Counted from the first letter of the stretch, positions 8,451 to 17,765 are shown. The stretch is 37,296 nucleotides of DNA from Candidatus Gallipaludibacter merdavium (GCA_017694875.1 JADIMG010000109.1:1-37296), one strand, 5' to 3'. Notes: generated by a model from the letters alone, not told the origin. Made by a program: numbers and translations.

Positions 8451-10541
8451 TTAATAGAAATTAAAACGATTGTCTTCTATTTCTGCATCCTCACGCAAAT
8501 CCTGCATAACCATATATGGGAATGAATAGGACATACGCATATTCATCTGCATAATTTCCGATGCTTCATCATAAGTAGTGGCCAAAGCAGAAACACTATC
8601 AACTCTTACAACATATACACCCGTGTTTCCTTTAAGCGGAGCTGAAGTTTCGCCTGCCTTAAGAACAGTAGTAGCACCTATTACATAGGGTTCCATTCCC
8701 GCACTGCCAAAGCGGTAGCTAGCCATATTGACTGCTTCAGCCGTCTTGATGTCAGAATTTATGGTTTGTGCCACTTGTTCCAGGCTTTGTCCTGCTAACT
8801 GTGTTTTCAACTGTTCAGCTTTCTTGTCATTTCTAAGTTCCATTCTCAATTCAGCAGCAACATCTTCTATTGGTCTGAAATCGCTATCACTGGCCTTAAC
8901 AAGGGTAGCCACTACAAAATAGTCACCACATTCAACTACATCTGAAACAGCACCTTCTTTTGCTTCAAATGCCCAACGAACGATTGGTCTGGATTGTTCC
9001 AACTGTCCAACCTTTTCATCATTCTTGTGCAAATTGTAACCGGATTGAAGAGCCATCGCCTTTTCCTTGGCAGCTGCTTCAAATTTCTCGCGAGTATCGT
9101 TTTCTACAATAAATTGTTTTGCTTCGTTATATAGATTGCTCTGAGTACGGCTGCTTGGAACTACCTCATGCTGATAAATAGCCAGTCTTACTTTCGGCGT
9201 AGCCGGGCTCTTTTCCATAATCTGGAAAATCTGGAATTCAGAACCACTTCCCAAAACAAATATGTCATTCGCATTTTTCGTGAATGCAGGTGTAAACACT
9301 TCTTCTGGAACGGTTGTCTGCGAAACCCAACCAATCTCTCCTCCATTTTTGGCGGTTTGAGCTACAGCGGAATACTTGGCAGCCAATTCAGCAAAATCAG
9401 CACCGGATTTCAATACATTTTCCAAACTGTCGGCAAAAGCCTGCGTACTGTTCTGCAAGTAAATATGACGCAATTTCACTGAATCCGACATTTGAATACC
9501 CGTTTCAAGAACACGTGCCATCGTATATTTCTTTCCATCAAACATCACTGGAGTCACTGCATTGACTGCGTTGCTGAAAGCAAAATCCTTCAATTCAGCA
9601 GGAACAGTAGCTTCTGAATAATAATATCCGGTATAAGGAACATCTGAATTCCTATTCACCAAACCGATTACATCATCTGAAGTGCAGAATTCTTCATACA
9701 AATCATCACAATCTGCCTTTGCCTGATCAAAATCCTCCTGAGACGGAACGATTTCAAAAGTAGCATATAAAATATTTCTGTAAGGCTCTTGCTTATATTG
9801 TTCCTTACGTTCATGATAAAGTTTCTTCACTTCATTGTCGCTCACAGCAAACAAAGAATCGCTCAATGCATAATAAGGCTGCATCACATAAGAAGCTGCA
9901 ATATTTTCCTTGCGTCCTTCAAAATTCAACTTGGCATCAACAGCATTGGCACTAATGGCTCCATTCAGCAAAGCAAGATATTTTTCCTGCAGAATGCTGG
10001 TGCGAACAGCGTTTTCCCAAAACAGCCAATATTGTCTCAATTGGTTGATTTGTTCATTGCTTTCTGCATCATCTGAATTGACAACCGAAACAAAGTTTAA
10101 CAAGACATTACGACTGAACGTTCCATTTTCATCAACAAATGCACGTCGTTGCATAATCAATGGATGGATATTGTTGCCTATCAAACGGTCTGACAACTCT
10201 TCTGTTGTAACAGTAAGACCCAATTTTTCTGCTTCTGCATTCAACAGTTTCTCGTTTACCAATGACTCCCAAACAGATCTTCTTATTTGGTTGGTGAGAT
10301 TCTCATCCAAAGACTGCACACCAGACTCAATCTTATATACTTCAGTCATTTGATTGATAGCTGCTTGATATTCTGTGTAATGGATACCTTCACCATTGAT
10401 TTCGGCCACATTTTCACGTGATTTATTGAAATAAGTCGCTCCGGAATTAAGGAAATCACCAATCAGGAATGCCAACAAAGCCAAACCTACAACCACTAAA
10501 AGCAATATGCTTTGGTTTCTAATCTTTTGTAATATTGCCAT
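8451..10541 (-). CDS. PpiD/SurA-like periplasmic peptidyl-prolyl isomerase
   Basis: A 696-residue membrane-anchored foldase. A single N-terminal helix (about 12-32, SILLLVVVGLALLAFLIGDF) anchors it with the body in the periplasm. A SurA_N-like chaperone region follows, with the typical VWESLVNEKLLNAEAEKLGL segment at about 90-110. The parvulin domain has VKLRHIYLQNS, ADFAELAAKYS and NGGEIGWVSQTTVPEEV. A further PPIase-like C-terminal region resembles other Bacteroidetes PpiD proteins of about 700 residues. It probably helps exported and outer-membrane proteins fold, which would matter for the many secreted proteins encoded nearby. It has its own promoter upstream, separate from the corC-like gene. 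Confidence 0.92.
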   Translation of the reverse strand: MAILQKIRNQSILLLVVVGLALLAFLIGDFLNSGATYFNKSRENVAEINGEGIHYTEYQAAINQMTEVYKIESGVQSLDENLTNQIRRSVWESLVNEKLLNAEAEKLGLTVTTEELSDRLIGNNIHPLIMQRRAFVDENGTFSRNVLLNFVSVVNSDDAESNEQINQLRQYWLFWENAVRTSILQEKYLALLNGAISANAVDAKLNFEGRKENIAASYVMQPYYALSDSLFAVSDNEVKKLYHERKEQYKQEPYRNILYATFEIVPSQEDFDQAKADCDDLYEEFCTSDDVIGLVNRNSDVPYTGYYYSEATVPAELKDFAFSNAVNAVTPVMFDGKKYTMARVLETGIQMSDSVKLRHIYLQNSTQAFADSLENVLKSGADFAELAAKYSAVAQTAKNGGEIGWVSQTTVPEEVFTPAFTKNANDIFVLGSGSEFQIFQIMEKSPATPKVRLAIYQHEVVPSSRTQSNLYNEAKQFIVENDTREKFEAAAKEKAMALQSGYNLHKNDEKVGQLEQSRPIVRWAFEAKEGAVSDVVECGDYFVVATLVKASDSDFRPIEDVAAELRMELRNDKKAEQLKTQLAGQSLEQVAQTINSDIKTAEAVNMASYRFGSAGMEPYVIGATTVLKAGETSAPLKGNTGVYVVRVDSVSALATTYDEASEIMQMNMRMSYSFPYMVMQDLREDAEIEDNRFNFY

Positions 10542-10866
10542 TTTTCTCTATTGTTTTTAATTTATTATTCTTTGAAACAAATATTTGAGCGCACGAAGAT
10601 ACGGCTTTTTGTTCGAGTATCAAAGAAATAGACACATTATTTTCCGCATATCAAGGTATTACTTTTACCCTGACCCTATCCGTTTTTTACTTGAACATCC
10701 TCCATCTCATATCAGGAAATGAGGTACATAAACCTGAGTCCGTACAAAAGACAAATGAAATCCAACCGACAAGCACGACAAACAGTTGCCTCAACGGGAA
10801 AAGCCAACAGCAGTATCCCATTCATGCAAAGGACATTAATAGTCATCATCTCCATGACAAACACCA
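10542..10866. other. Intergenic stretch between the CorC-like and PpiD-like genes
   Basis: These 325 bases hold the PpiD promoter at 10594-10624. The rest shows no convincing gene. A 51-codon minus-strand frame (10712-10867) overlaps the CorC stop codon but has no recognisable features. No strong hairpin terminator was seen after the CorC-like gene. Confidence 0.6.
10594..10624 (-). promoter_or_regulatory. Promoter of the PpiD-like gene
   Basis: On the minus strand a -33 TTTG (10621-10624) and a -7 TATCTTCG (10594-10601, one mismatch to TAnnTTTG) are separated by exactly 19 bases, the preferred spacing in Bacteroidetes. The start codon is 53 bases further on. Confidence 0.55.
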
Positions 10867-12153
10867 TCAGGATGCCGATGCGGCCAACTGCAATGGAGCA
10901 GTCTTACAGATTAATTTGACCAAATCGATTCTATTGCCAGCCATTTTCAAACATTTAAACGTAAAATCCTCCACTTCAATGCTTTCGTTCACTTTCGGGA
11001 AATGCCCGTAATGCTCCAAAATCAAACCGGCAATTGTATCATATTTTTCAGATAGTGGCAAATCCAATCCAAAACGTTCATTGACCGCCTTCACCTCCAG
11101 ACGCCCGGAAAGCAAAAATTCTTTTGGACCAACTTGTTCTTGCGTGTATTCACACTTGTCATGTTCATCATTAATCTCTCCGAAAATCTGTTCAATAATA
11201 TCTTCCAAAGTGACAATGCCAGCTGTTCCCCCAAATTCGTCCACAACAACAGCTATACTTTTTTTCTGCTGCATAAAAAGTTTCATCAGCCGTTGCGCCG
11301 CCATATTCTCTGGTACAATAGGCACAGGATTGATATGCTGTTGCCATTCTGATTTATGGGAAAACATTTCCGATTGATGGATATACCCCACAATATTATC
11401 AATGTCATTCTTATAAATCAATATCTTGGACAAACCGGTTTCAATGAATGTTTCTTTCAGTTTATCCGTATCCACATCATAGGGTAGAGCAACTACCTCC
11501 GTACGGGGCACATAACAATCACGCAATTTTACCGAAGAAAAATCAAGTGCATTCTGCAACATCTTGACCTCCTGTCCCATGTCCTCATCCTTTTCTTCCG
11601 CATCATAGCTTTCCTGCAAAAGATACATCAAGTCAACCCTCGAAAAGGTGATATCCTGCGCCTGTTTCGTCACTTTGGCTCCCATCAATCGCAATAAGCC
11701 TATTGACATCCACGTACTCATCAAAGAAACAGGATAAAGCACCACATAAATTACATAGAGCAACGGAGCAAAAATACGCAACCACAAATTCGGATTGATA
11801 CGGAACAGCGTTTTCGGGAAAAACTCCCCGACAAACAATACAATAACCGTCGCTACTACTGATTGTACAAACGACATGAGCAAATCATTGCTGATAAACA
11901 AACTGAAATAGGGCTCCAGAATTTCGGCCATCAGCATACTGAAAACAACCAGACAAATATTGTTTCCTACCAACATGGTAGTAATATATTGCTGCGGATG
12001 TCTATAAAACATTGTTATAATCTTTGCCGTCAGTCTGCTTTCGCGCTTTTCCAACTCAAAACGTAATTTATTGGAAGAAACAAAAGCTATTTCCATGCCT
12101 GAAAAGAAGGCAGAAAAAAGCAACGAAACAAGTATTACAACATAACTGCTCAT
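10867..12153 (-). CDS. CorC/HlyC-type CNNM transporter-like protein with CBS domains
   Basis: A 428-residue inner-membrane protein of the hemolysin/CorC family, usually linked to divalent cation (Mg2+ or Co2+) efflux or homeostasis. The N-terminal CNNM (DUF21) membrane domain spans about 1-150 and begins with SLLFSAFFSGMEIAFVS, a hallmark of the family. A CBS pair follows (about 200-325), including YVPRTEVVALPYD and VVDEFGGTAGIVTLEDIIEQIFGEI. The C-terminal CorC_HlyC domain spans about 345-420. GldE of gliding bacteria belongs to the same family, but nothing here allows that specific assignment. It lies 25 bases after the dehydrogenase gene and is probably the last gene of the lptF/G-ribBA operon. 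Confidence 0.9.
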   Translation of the reverse strand: MSSYVVILVSLLFSAFFSGMEIAFVSSNKLRFELEKRESRLTAKIITMFYRHPQQYITTMLVGNNICLVVFSMLMAEILEPYFSLFISNDLLMSFVQSVVATVIVLFVGEFFPKTLFRINPNLWLRIFAPLLYVIYVVLYPVSLMSTWMSIGLLRLMGAKVTKQAQDITFSRVDLMYLLQESYDAEEKDEDMGQEVKMLQNALDFSSVKLRDCYVPRTEVVALPYDVDTDKLKETFIETGLSKILIYKNDIDNIVGYIHQSEMFSHKSEWQQHINPVPIVPENMAAQRLMKLFMQQKKSIAVVVDEFGGTAGIVTLEDIIEQIFGEINDEHDKCEYTQEQVGPKEFLLSGRLEVKAVNERFGLDLPLSEKYDTIAGLILEHYGHFPKVNESIEVEDFTFKCLKMAGNRIDLVKLICKTAPLQLAASAS

Positions 12154-12178
12154 GTTCTACATAAAAAGTTAAATGGAA

Positions 12179-12931
12179 TTATTCTCTGTTATACACATAA
12201 GTGTTTGCCTGACGCGATGGAGTAACCAATACATCGTTAATCATCACATGCTCGGGACGGGTCACCATAAATTCCACTATATCAGCTATATCCTCAGCAT
12301 TAAGCGGAATCATACCTTTATAAACAGCTTTGGCCTTATCGGCATCACCCTTAAAGCGCACCAACGAGAATTCCGTTTCTGCCGCTCCTGGAGAAATAGA
12401 ACCGACTCTGATGCCATAAGGCAACAAATCAATACGCATAGCCTTGGTCAAAGCAGACACAGCATGCTTAGTAGCGCAATATACGTTACCATTTGGATAG
12501 ACCTCCACACCGGCAATGGAACTCAGATTGATAATCATGCCTTTCTTTCTGGCCATCATCACCGGAATCACCTGTTGCGAAAAATACAGCAAACCTTTTA
12601 CATTGGTATCAATCATACGGTCAAAGTCATCCAAAGACGCTACTCCTATCGGCTCGGAACAGGCTGCCAATCCGGCATTGTTCATCAACACATCCACTTC
12701 ACGCCATTCCTCCGGCAGGCTTTCCCATGCTTTTTCACACGCTTCACGGCTTCTTATATCAAAGCACAAAGGATAAACCTTCCTGCCCAATTGGTTTTCT
12801 ATTTCGGTTGTCAGTTCGGCCAGACGTTCCGAACGTCTGCCTGTAATAATCACATCATAACCCAAACGTGCCAAACGGATAGCACTTGCACGGCCAAAGC
12901 CGGAGGTTGCTCCTGTAATAATTGCAATCAT
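12179..12931 (-). CDS. SDR-family NAD(P)-dependent oxidoreductase
   Basis: A 250-residue classical short-chain dehydrogenase. It has the cofactor-binding motif TGATSGFG (6-13), the structural NNAG (84-87) and the catalytic Ser138, Tyr151 and Lys155 in the YCATK arrangement. Arg32 and Arg33 after the second strand suggest NADP(H). Overall resemblance is to the YdfG (3-hydroxy acid/serine dehydrogenase) group, but the substrate cannot be fixed from sequence. It sits 34 bases after ribBA and 25 before the CorC-like gene, in the same operon. Confidence 0.92.
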   Translation of the reverse strand: MIAIITGATSGFGRASAIRLARLGYDVIITGRRSERLAELTTEIENQLGRKVYPLCFDIRSREACEKAWESLPEEWREVDVLMNNAGLAACSEPIGVASLDDFDRMIDTNVKGLLYFSQQVIPVMMARKKGMIINLSSIAGVEVYPNGNVYCATKHAVSALTKAMRIDLLPYGIRVGSISPGAAETEFSLVRFKGDADKAKAVYKGMIPLNAEDIADIVEFMVTRPEHVMINDVLVTPSRQANTYVYNRE

Positions 12932-12965
12932 TGTTTTTTATTTTTAGTATTAGACTTTATCAGGT

Positions 12966-14165
12966 TTACAAATGCAACAAATGTCCCATACGGTTTTTCT
13001 TTGTTTCCAAATAATGGGCATTGTACTCGTTGGGAGTTATCTCAATAGGTACAATCTCATCAATCTCCAGACCATATCCTTCGAGTCCAACACGTTTCAC
13101 CGGATTGTTGGTCATCAGACGCATCTTGTTCACATTCAGTTCACGCAATATGCTGGCTCCTACACCATAGTCGCGCTCATCTGCCTTGAATCCGAGGTGC
13201 AGATTGGCATCCACCGTATCATAGCCCTGTTCCTGCAATTTGTAGGCAGCCACCTTTGCCATCAACCCAATTCCTCTTCCTTCCTGATTCAAATAGACAA
13301 GCACCCCTTTGCCTTCCCGTTCAATCATCTCCAGTGCCTTGTGCAACTGGTCGCCGCAATCACAACGCTTGCTACCCAAAATATCCCCTGTAACACAGGA
13401 TGAATGTACACGGACAAGGATAGGTTCGTCCTTTTTCCACTCTCCTTTTATCAATGCAAAATGTTCCAACCCGTTGGATTTCTGTCTGAACGGAATCAAT
13501 CGGAAATTGCCATACGTGCATGGAAGAGACACCTCTTCTCCTTTCTCGACAATGGATTCCTTTTGTAATCTATAAGCAATCAAATCCTTGATAGCAATAA
13601 TTTTCAATCCGAATTTTTCAGCCTTTTCCATCAATTGAGGCATACGTGCCATAGTGCCATCCTCATTCATAATCTCAATAAGGGCAGCTGCGGGCTGAAG
13701 TCCAGCCAAACGGGCCAAATCTATTGCAGCTTCTGTATGCCCTGCACGCCGTAGAACCCCTTTATCCTGGGCATATAGGGGGTTAATGTGTCCCGGACGT
13801 CCAAAGGTTTGAGGCGTCGATTTCGGATCGGCCAATGCCAAGATAGTAGCAGCACGGTCGGCAGCTGACACACCAGTGGAACAACCCTCAAGTTTGTCAA
13901 CGGTTACTGTGAACGGAGTGCCCAATATGGAAGTGTTGTCTGAGACCTGCTTTTCCAGTCCCAGCTCCTTACAGCGGCTGATGGATATGGGAGCACACAA
14001 TACCCCACGTCCTTCCTTCAACATAAAGTTTACTTTTTCGGGTGTGATTTTCTCTGCTGCGATAATAAAATCGCCTTCATTTTCACGGTCTTCATCGTCA
14101 ACTACGATAAGGAACTTGCCTGCGCGAAAATCTTCGATAGCCTCTTCAATAGTGTTTAGTTTCAT
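12966..14165 (-). CDS. ribBA: Bifunctional DHBP synthase / GTP cyclohydrolase II
   Basis: A 399-residue fusion for the two entry reactions of riboflavin synthesis. The N-terminal half (1-205) makes 3,4-dihydroxy-2-butanone 4-phosphate from ribulose 5-phosphate and carries [10 protein letters not shown] (23-32) and RRAGHTEAA. The C-terminal half (206-399) opens GTP and has the zinc ligands Cys257, Cys268 and Cys270 in [20 protein letters not shown] and the [10 protein letters not shown] motif. The ATG at 14165 gives the standard N-terminus [10 protein letters not shown]; the frame is open upstream but that part overlaps the permease gene. It follows the permease stop by 8 bases, a pairing common in Bacteroidales. 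Confidence 0.96.
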   Translation of the reverse strand: MKLNTIEEAIEDFRAGKFLIVVDDEDRENEGDFIIAAEKITPEKVNFMLKEGRGVLCAPISISRCKELGLEKQVSDNTSILGTPFTVTVDKLEGCSTGVSAADRAATILALADPKSTPQTFGRPGHINPLYAQDKGVLRRAGHTEAAIDLARLAGLQPAAALIEIMNEDGTMARMPQLMEKAEKFGLKIIAIKDLIAYRLQKESIVEKGEEVSLPCTYGNFRLIPFRQKSNGLEHFALIKGEWKKDEPILVRVHSSCVTGDILGSKRCDCGDQLHKALEMIEREGKGVLVYLNQEGRGIGLMAKVAAYKLQEQGYDTVDANLHLGFKADERDYGVGASILRELNVNKMRLMTNNPVKRVGLEGYGLEIDEIVPIEITPNEYNAHYLETKKNRMGHLLHL

Positions 14166-14173
14166 ATTTACGG

Positions 14174-15652
14174 TTATTTTGTAGCGTTTCGTTTCAAATG
14201 TATCTGTTCTTTCAGGCGTTGCAAGCGCTTCTGTTGCAGTGCCAGCCATTTCAACCAGGCATCGGGATTAAACAAAGCGGAGTCGGTTGCCGCTTTATAT
14301 GTCAGGAATATACCGATGGGTAGCAACACGGCAGAACTGAGCCACATGCCTTCAAAAGCGGTCCACAACCCTTCACGTGCCATTTTATAGCCCGTATTGT
14401 CTATCATATAATAGAAAATGAACATGACAACGGATATTACAACGGGTGCCCCCAATCCTCCCTTGCGTACAATAGCCCCGAGCGGAGCCCCAATAAAGAA
14501 GAAAATCAGACAGGCAAACGATAGTGTAAATTTTCGGTGCCACTCTATCTGATGACGGTGTACATACATCACCGGATCACTCAGCAATATCTTGTTATAG
14601 TTGATTTTATCCGCCTTACGTTGTGCTTCATCCCGAGCCTGCACCAAAGCCCTACGCTTGTCAACAGGAGAAAAAGAAGCATAAACAGAATCAGCCTCAA
14701 ACTGTACAGCCTCTTCTGCTCCTATCGGTCGCATTACTTTTCCCTGCTCTCGTTCACGTCCGAAATAGTTATGTGAAATCAGTTCCTTGCTCTGTTCAGC
14801 AGCACGCTCCACAACAATTTTGGAAACGGAATCAATGGAATGTTGCAATTCCACAATATTTTTGCTCACATGCTGGTCGGCCAACAAACTTTCGTCATAA
14901 CGGTTGAATTCCGAATCAAAATCAATCAACAGCTTTTTGGTCTTGAATGTCTCCCTGCGATAAGGAATATTGGCCGGATTGGCTCCTGTCTCCTTTTTCA
15001 GATTTTCAAAACTCTCGCCATCGTAAAGCATCAGCAACAGATATTTATTGTCAGCCGTAAAATAGACCCTTCCCGAATCGGCCACCATGACCGTTGCATT
15101 GGCAAAACCCTCCGAAAAGTCATAAATCATCATGTTTTTCAGTAACTTCCTTTTGTTGTCTTTTTCCCTCACATACAACTGATAACCATCAATGCCGCTA
15201 TAAAATTCCCCTGTGGGGATATCAAATTCGGGCGATTTCTGACGCAGTGAGAAAATGAGTGTCCACAATTTTGTCTGTCCCATCGGCAGTACATAGTTAG
15301 AAAAGAAGAAAGCCGCCACGCAGACAAAGGAAATGGCAATGGTTAGCGGACGCATGATGCGGAACAGAGAAATGCCAGCAGCCTTCATGGCTGTCAACTC
15401 AAAATGCTCACCCAAGTTGCCAAACGTCATCAGGGAAGCCAGCAGAATGGCCAAAGGCAATCCCAAAGGTACCACAGAAATAATGGCATATATAAAAAAC
15501 TCTGCCAGCACTTTTATTTCCACCCCTTTACCTACCAGGTCATTCACATGCATCCACAAAAACTGCATCAGCAGTATGAACATACAAATGATAAAGGTAA
15601 AGAAAAAAAGTCCTGCAAAAGTTTTCAGTATGTAGGCATCCAGTTTTTTCAT
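14174..15652 (-). CDS. LptF/LptG-family lipopolysaccharide export permease
   Basis: A 492-residue inner-membrane permease of the YjgP/YjgQ family, part of the LptBFG complex that extracts lipopolysaccharide for transport to the outer membrane. The first membrane pair contains the signature [17 protein letters not shown], with further helices at about 60-80, 100-122 and three near the C-terminus (about 375-460). The middle is a large periplasmic beta-jellyroll (about 130-300) followed by a long charged helical insertion. This makes the protein longer than the roughly 360-residue E. coli versions, as usual in Bacteroidetes. It heads the operon with ribBA, the dehydrogenase and the CorC-like gene. 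LptF and LptG cannot be told apart here. Confidence 0.92.
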   Translation of the reverse strand: MKKLDAYILKTFAGLFFFTFIICMFILLMQFLWMHVNDLVGKGVEIKVLAEFFIYAIISVVPLGLPLAILLASLMTFGNLGEHFELTAMKAAGISLFRIMRPLTIAISFVCVAAFFFSNYVLPMGQTKLWTLIFSLRQKSPEFDIPTGEFYSGIDGYQLYVREKDNKRKLLKNMMIYDFSEGFANATVMVADSGRVYFTADNKYLLLMLYDGESFENLKKETGANPANIPYRRETFKTKKLLIDFDSEFNRYDESLLADQHVSKNIVELQHSIDSVSKIVVERAAEQSKELISHNYFGREREQGKVMRPIGAEEAVQFEADSVYASFSPVDKRRALVQARDEAQRKADKINYNKILLSDPVMYVHRHQIEWHRKFTLSFACLIFFFIGAPLGAIVRKGGLGAPVVISVVMFIFYYMIDNTGYKMAREGLWTAFEGMWLSSAVLLPIGIFLTYKAATDSALFNPDAWLKWLALQQKRLQRLKEQIHLKRNATK

Positions 15653-15693
15653 CGTTTACATCTCCTTTGCGGTTATCCCGCAAATGAATTGGG

Positions 15694-15701
15694 CAAAAGT
15701 A
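15694..15701 (-). promoter_or_regulatory. Probable -7 box for the lptF/G-ribBA operon
   Basis: On the minus strand, TACTTTTG matches TAnnTTTG exactly and lies 41 bases before the permease start. A clear -33 TTTG at 19-20 bases was not seen. Confidence 0.4.
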
Positions 15702-15756
15702 CGAAAAAGTTTATGAATTAGCGAATCGGTTTTCCCTACTTTCCAGGCGTGTTTTC

Positions 15757-16212
15757 TTATTCTTCCCACGCCTCCTTCACAGTACGGAAAGCTTTTTCCA
15801 TTTTCAACATTTCTTCTGCCATAAAACGATAAAACTCGTTCCAATGTTCAGTACGGTGTATGTCGATGCCCGGTTTTTGTGTATAGATGCGGCAAATGTA
15901 TTTCCCCACCTCATTTACGTAAAAAGGATTCCACACCAATCCGTCGGGGAAATCCTGTTCCATAATGACTTTGTAGCGTTCAAAATGTTCATACAGCCGA
16001 AACCTGCGGTCTTCGTCCTTCGCATCTATTTCAAGCATGACAAAGGCTCCCTCGCGGTTGGCGTCAAATTTGAGTGCTGTTCCTTTCAGGCGGGTATTGT
16101 AAAGCATGAATTTGGTCTTTCGGTGCTGCAACTGCGGCAAGGTCTCTGTGTAGGCTCCGAATCCTTCCCAAAATTTCTTTTTCAGCTGTTTAAGTTCGTC
16201 TTTTGAATACAT
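15757..16212 (-). CDS. DUF4268 domain protein
   Basis: A 151-residue cytoplasmic protein that is almost entirely one DUF4268 domain: MYSKDELKQLKKKFWEGFG at the start, a central block of charged and aromatic residues, and ICRIYTQKPGIDIHRTEHW near the end. The family is common in Bacteroidales and has no established function. Similar domains occur beside nuclease-like sequences in some proteins, but nothing catalytic is visible here. The ATG at 16212 is preferred to one nine codons upstream because it gives the family's usual start. It follows the membrane protein stop by 42 bases and has a promoter-like box immediately upstream. Confidence 0.8.
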   Translation of the reverse strand: MYSKDELKQLKKKFWEGFGAYTETLPQLQHRKTKFMLYNTRLKGTALKFDANREGAFVMLEIDAKDEDRRFRLYEHFERYKVIMEQDFPDGLVWNPFYVNEVGKYICRIYTQKPGIDIHRTEHWNEFYRFMAEEMLKMEKAFRTVKEAWEE

Positions 16213-16216
16213 AACG

Positions 16217-16224
16217 CAAAAGTA
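16217..16224 (-). promoter_or_regulatory. Promoter-like box directly before the DUF4268 gene
   Basis: On the minus strand, TACTTTTG (exact TAnnTTTG) ends only 4 bases before the ATG at 16212. If used, the transcript would begin at or within a few bases of the start codon, giving a leaderless or nearly leaderless mRNA. Confidence 0.35.
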
Positions 16225-16254
16225 ATGATTTTCAGGCACTCAATCCACTTTTGC

Positions 16255-17172
16255 CTAACGTTTCCACACAATATAATTTTCGTTAGAATAGATTCTGGGC
16301 TTGATACTATCGCAAAAGTAATGTCTATGATGGTCTTGGTCTTCCCACCATCCATAAGAACTATGGCTACCCACCAGATAAATGGCATTGTTCACTCCCA
16401 AGTCCACCAAAGCCTGTGCAAACGAATGGAAGGACTCATTGGTTTGTGACTCTACCACAAACACCTGTCCCTGCCGCTCACACAAGGCCTTCCTTTTGGT
16501 TATGTTTTTGGGGTTGTTCTCAATCAGCTTGCCTTCGTACACCAATGGATATTGCCGGAAGAAATAGCCTCCTTTTTCGATTGCCTCGTCATAGAGGGAC
16601 GAATTTTTCGCCATTCCTATCATAACAACATCATCCAAAATTGCGCAATAGCCGGTTTTCGATATTCCTTCCGATATTTTCTGTCCGCCCAATACAAATG
16701 AACCGACAATTTCCTTATTGTCTCGGCGGATATCTGCCGCCTGTGCTGCCAAAATAATTGTGCCGTCCTTCCTATCAAGCTGTCCGATGCTCAATTGAGG
16801 GTGTGCATTGTAGGGAATATAAATGGACAAGGCCACTTGTCCCAACAGGGTATCGATACGTTGTGTATAGCCTACTGCCGTCGTATCCGGATAGTCGCCC
16901 AACCATGTCGGTAAGGGTAGATTTTCAGATACGTCAACCGGGTCAAAAACGGTTTCTATCTCTTCTGTCATGTCCTGTTCCACCAATTGCGTGGCAGTGT
17001 CAGCTTTGGGGTCAAGGGACAAGAGGATAAGAACGCCACACAGCAGCAACAATATCACGACCGTCAATACCACAATCAGCCATTGAGGAAAACGTTTCTT
17101 TTCCTCGGATTGGGGATGTTCCCGTTTGATGATTCTTATTTCATCATCATAAATATCATTTGTCTCATTCAT
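16255..17172 (-). CDS. Single-pass membrane protein with a phosphodiester glycosidase (NAGPA/DUF2233)-like domain
   Basis: 305 residues. The first 30 are charged and cytoplasmic (ending EEKKRFPQ), followed by one helix at about 31-53 and a large extracytoplasmic domain. The order of motifs fits the NAGPA/DUF2233 fold: AADIRRDNKEIVGSFVLGGQ, then a TGYCAIL strand, YPLVYEGKLIENN, a KRKALCERQGQVFVV strand, and FAQALVDLGVNNAIYL. In active family members the last motif continues as LDGGxS; here it reads LVGSHSS (266-272), so the usual Asp and Gly are replaced. The ATG at 17172 follows the LytTR stop by 7 bases with GGAAAG between, so the two genes are probably co-translated. It may be a sensor or inhibitor partner of the regulator rather than an enzyme. 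The fold call is from motif pattern only. Confidence 0.6.
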   Translation of the reverse strand: MNETNDIYDDEIRIIKREHPQSEEKKRFPQWLIVVLTVVILLLLCGVLILLSLDPKADTATQLVEQDMTEEIETVFDPVDVSENLPLPTWLGDYPDTTAVGYTQRIDTLLGQVALSIYIPYNAHPQLSIGQLDRKDGTIILAAQAADIRRDNKEIVGSFVLGGQKISEGISKTGYCAILDDVVMIGMAKNSSLYDEAIEKGGYFFRQYPLVYEGKLIENNPKNITKRKALCERQGQVFVVESQTNESFHSFAQALVDLGVNNAIYLVGSHSSYGWWEDQDHHRHYFCDSIKPRIYSNENYIVWKR

Positions 17173-17179
17173 CTTTCCA

Positions 17180-17533
17180 TTATTTTTGCATGACATAAGC
17201 CTTCAATTTCACCAAAGCCTCTCGCGAAGCCGTCAGTTCATATTTACATCGAAAGCAATCGGATAATACCAGCTTTTGTTTGGAGATATCAATCTGATGG
17301 ACAAAGTCGATATTGACAATCAGGCTTTTGCCTATACGTACAAATTCGCAGTCATCGCCCATCAAGTCAGCCAGTCTGTCTTCAATCTGTCCCAATTGCA
17401 ACGATACCATCTGTTTGGAGCAGTCTTGCATCCAGACATAGGAATAATTGCCTTCCGACGAAACATACATCAGACGATGCGTAGGAATGCGCAAATATTC
17501 TGTATTTCTATCTATGACCAAATACTTCTCCAT
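17180..17533 (-). CDS. Stand-alone LytTR DNA-binding regulator (no receiver domain)
   Basis: 117 residues consisting of one LytTR domain: a short N-terminus (MEKYLVIDRNTEYLRIPTHR), then LMYVSSEGNYSYVWM, the helix region LQLGQIEDRL, CEFVRIGKSLIVNIDFV and the C-terminal strands LVLSDCFRCKYELTASREAL. There is no receiver or membrane segment, so its activity must be set by a partner or by its level. The start at 17533 is chosen because it gives a normal LytTR N-terminus and a promoter lies just upstream; the frame extends further but with non-family sequence. It is followed 7 bases later by the membrane protein gene. Divergent neighbours encode a WG-repeat lipoprotein and MtgA, possible targets. 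Confidence 0.85.
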   Translation of the reverse strand: MEKYLVIDRNTEYLRIPTHRLMYVSSEGNYSYVWMQDCSKQMVSLQLGQIEDRLADLMGDDCEFVRIGKSLIVNIDFVHQIDISKQKLVLSDCFRCKYELTASREALVKLKAYVMQK

Positions 17534-17550
17534 ACAATCGATTATGGGTA

Positions 17551-17581
17551 CAAAGGTAGCCAGAAATTCATCAATAACAAT
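17551..17581 (-). promoter_or_regulatory. Promoter of the LytTR regulator gene
   Basis: On the minus strand a -33-like ATTG (17578-17581) and an exact -7 TACCTTTG (17551-17558) are 19 bases apart. The -7 box ends 17 bases before the chosen ATG at 17533, giving a very short leader. Confidence 0.5.
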
Positions 17582-17697
17582 CCTATTCTCTCCTTTTCGG
17601 CCAAATTTGTATGAAATGAACAAATAGTGTATGAAATCAAACCCGCCCCTCCACTTCATACAACAGAAGTTCAGTTGGTACAGATATGGTAAAATTT

Positions 17698-17729
17698 CTT
17701 GTATAGATGTAAATTATATGTGAATTTTG
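17698..17729 (+). promoter_or_regulatory. Possible promoter of the WG-repeat lipoprotein / mtgA pair
   Basis: CTTG (17698-17701) and GAATTTTG (17722-17729) are 20 bases apart, each one mismatch from the TTTG and TAnnTTTG consensus. The ATG of the lipoprotein gene lies 36 bases further on. Confidence 0.35.
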
Positions 17730-17765
17730 CAGCGTAATCAACAAACATTTTAAATAAAAACAAAT

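Noticed and set aside
10712-10867. 51-codon minus-strand frame whose ATG overlaps the stop codon of the CorC-like gene
   Set aside because: The overlap is the kind seen in coupled genes, but the peptide has no family features, odd Cys and Met content and no homologue I recognise.
10691-11011. 106-codon plus-strand frame
   Set aside because: It runs antisense into the CorC-like coding region and its composition looks like a reverse-strand shadow.
12173-13048. 291-codon plus-strand frame
   Set aside because: It lies opposite the dehydrogenase and ribBA genes, both of which have full sets of family motifs; the antisense product has none.
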